Of a stretch of DNA of 5,588 bases, positions 5,436 through 5,588 are shown piece by piece. Each line of letters starts with the position of its first letter. The first letter of the stretch is position 1. The notes beneath the pieces were generated by a model. It was not told where the DNA came from. It was given only the letters and a program-made list of their open reading frames with translations, and made no database searches. Source of the stretch: an uncultured Dyadobacter sp. (lineage in GTDB: Bacteria > Bacteroidota > Bacteroidia > Cytophagales > Spirosomataceae); the NCBI GenBank assembly GCA_946481035.1, contig CAMLNK010000332.1, forward strand, positions 1 to 5,588, written 5' to 3'. The position numbers were made by a program, and so were the translations under genes.

Positions 5436-5588
5436 GACGCTGTCGTCGTCGATCCATGAGCCGAGAGAAGTGTGTGTAAAAGTATTACTGATCGGACCTA
5501 AAAGTTATAAGATGTGTGTTAAATGTGCTCAGACCAAGGATTTTGATAAATAATTGATATACTAATTTGATATTTTTTATGTTTAATA
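5436..5588. other. intergenic tail upstream of the acyltransferase gene, AT-rich at the right edge
   Basis: No gene is visible in these 153 bp. Next to the acyltransferase gene the sequence still looks coding-like in the acyltransferase frame up to 5504. On the minus strand TAACTTTT (5507-5500) and TACTTTTA nearby each match seven of eight positions of the Bacteroidota -7 box, but neither has a -33 TTG at good spacing, so they are weak promoter candidates. From about 5541 the composition becomes strongly AT-rich and holds three copies of TTGATA (5543, 5554, 5567). This may be the regulatory region of a gene to the right, which cannot be seen. Confidence 0.4.

Noticed and set aside
5445..5457. 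Out-of-frame ATG at 5457 with a GAC triplet run, as a frameshifted start of the acyltransferase
   Set aside because: Its frame gives an arginine-rich peptide with no family similarity, while the frame of the GTG reads on smoothly upstream, so a frameshift is not needed to explain the data.
1..5588. Mobile elements, CRISPR arrays, tRNA genes or toxin-antitoxin and defence genes
   Set aside because: I looked for transposase-like frames, terminal inverted repeats, regularly spaced repeats and tRNA-like ends and saw none. The window is almost fully occupied by polysaccharide-related genes.

Overview
The window reads as a piece of a surface-polysaccharide (exopolysaccharide, capsule or O-antigen type) gene cluster from a Bacteroidota bacterium. 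The base composition is moderate, close to half G+C in the genes. Start codons lack Shine-Dalgarno sequences, and two upstream regions carry the Bacteroidota -7 box TAnnTTTG. Protein flavour and composition would suit a Cytophagales genus such as Dyadobacter or Spirosoma, but that genus-level guess is an inference from memory and is weak.

Layout. Positions 1-2658 hold three genes on the minus strand, transcribed leftward: a 14-segment Wzx-like polysaccharide flippase (2658-1138), a class I SAM-dependent methyltransferase (1021-407), and the N-terminal 135 codons of a GT-A glycosyltransferase that runs off the left edge (405-1). The methyltransferase and glycosyltransferase are one base apart and probably translationally coupled. 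The flippase and methyltransferase are separated by 116 bp containing a candidate promoter. A 70-bp divergent intergenic region follows. Two plus-strand genes come next: a non-hydrolysing UDP-GlcNAc 2-epimerase of the WecB/MnaA type (2729-3826) and a second, unrelated class I methyltransferase (3863-4507), with a good candidate promoter overlapping the epimerase stop codon. A minus-strand FemAB/GNAT-like acyltransferase (5435-4509) converges on that methyltransferase with one base between the two stop codons. The last 150 bp are non-coding and become very AT-rich at the right edge.

How the genes could work together (inference): the epimerase makes UDP-ManNAc from UDP-GlcNAc, the glycosyltransferase adds a sugar to a growing lipid-linked repeat unit, the methyltransferases and the acyltransferase decorate it, and the flippase moves the finished unit across the inner membrane. 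No polymerase, chain-length regulator, initiating transferase or export channel lies inside the window.

I do not see a new type of system here. There are no mobile elements, CRISPR arrays, RNA genes or defence genes. The points worth a second look are small: a degenerate SAM-binding loop in the first methyltransferase, an uncertain start for the acyltransferase, the tight convergent gene pair, a promoter overlapping a stop codon, and an AT-rich repeat tract at the right edge.
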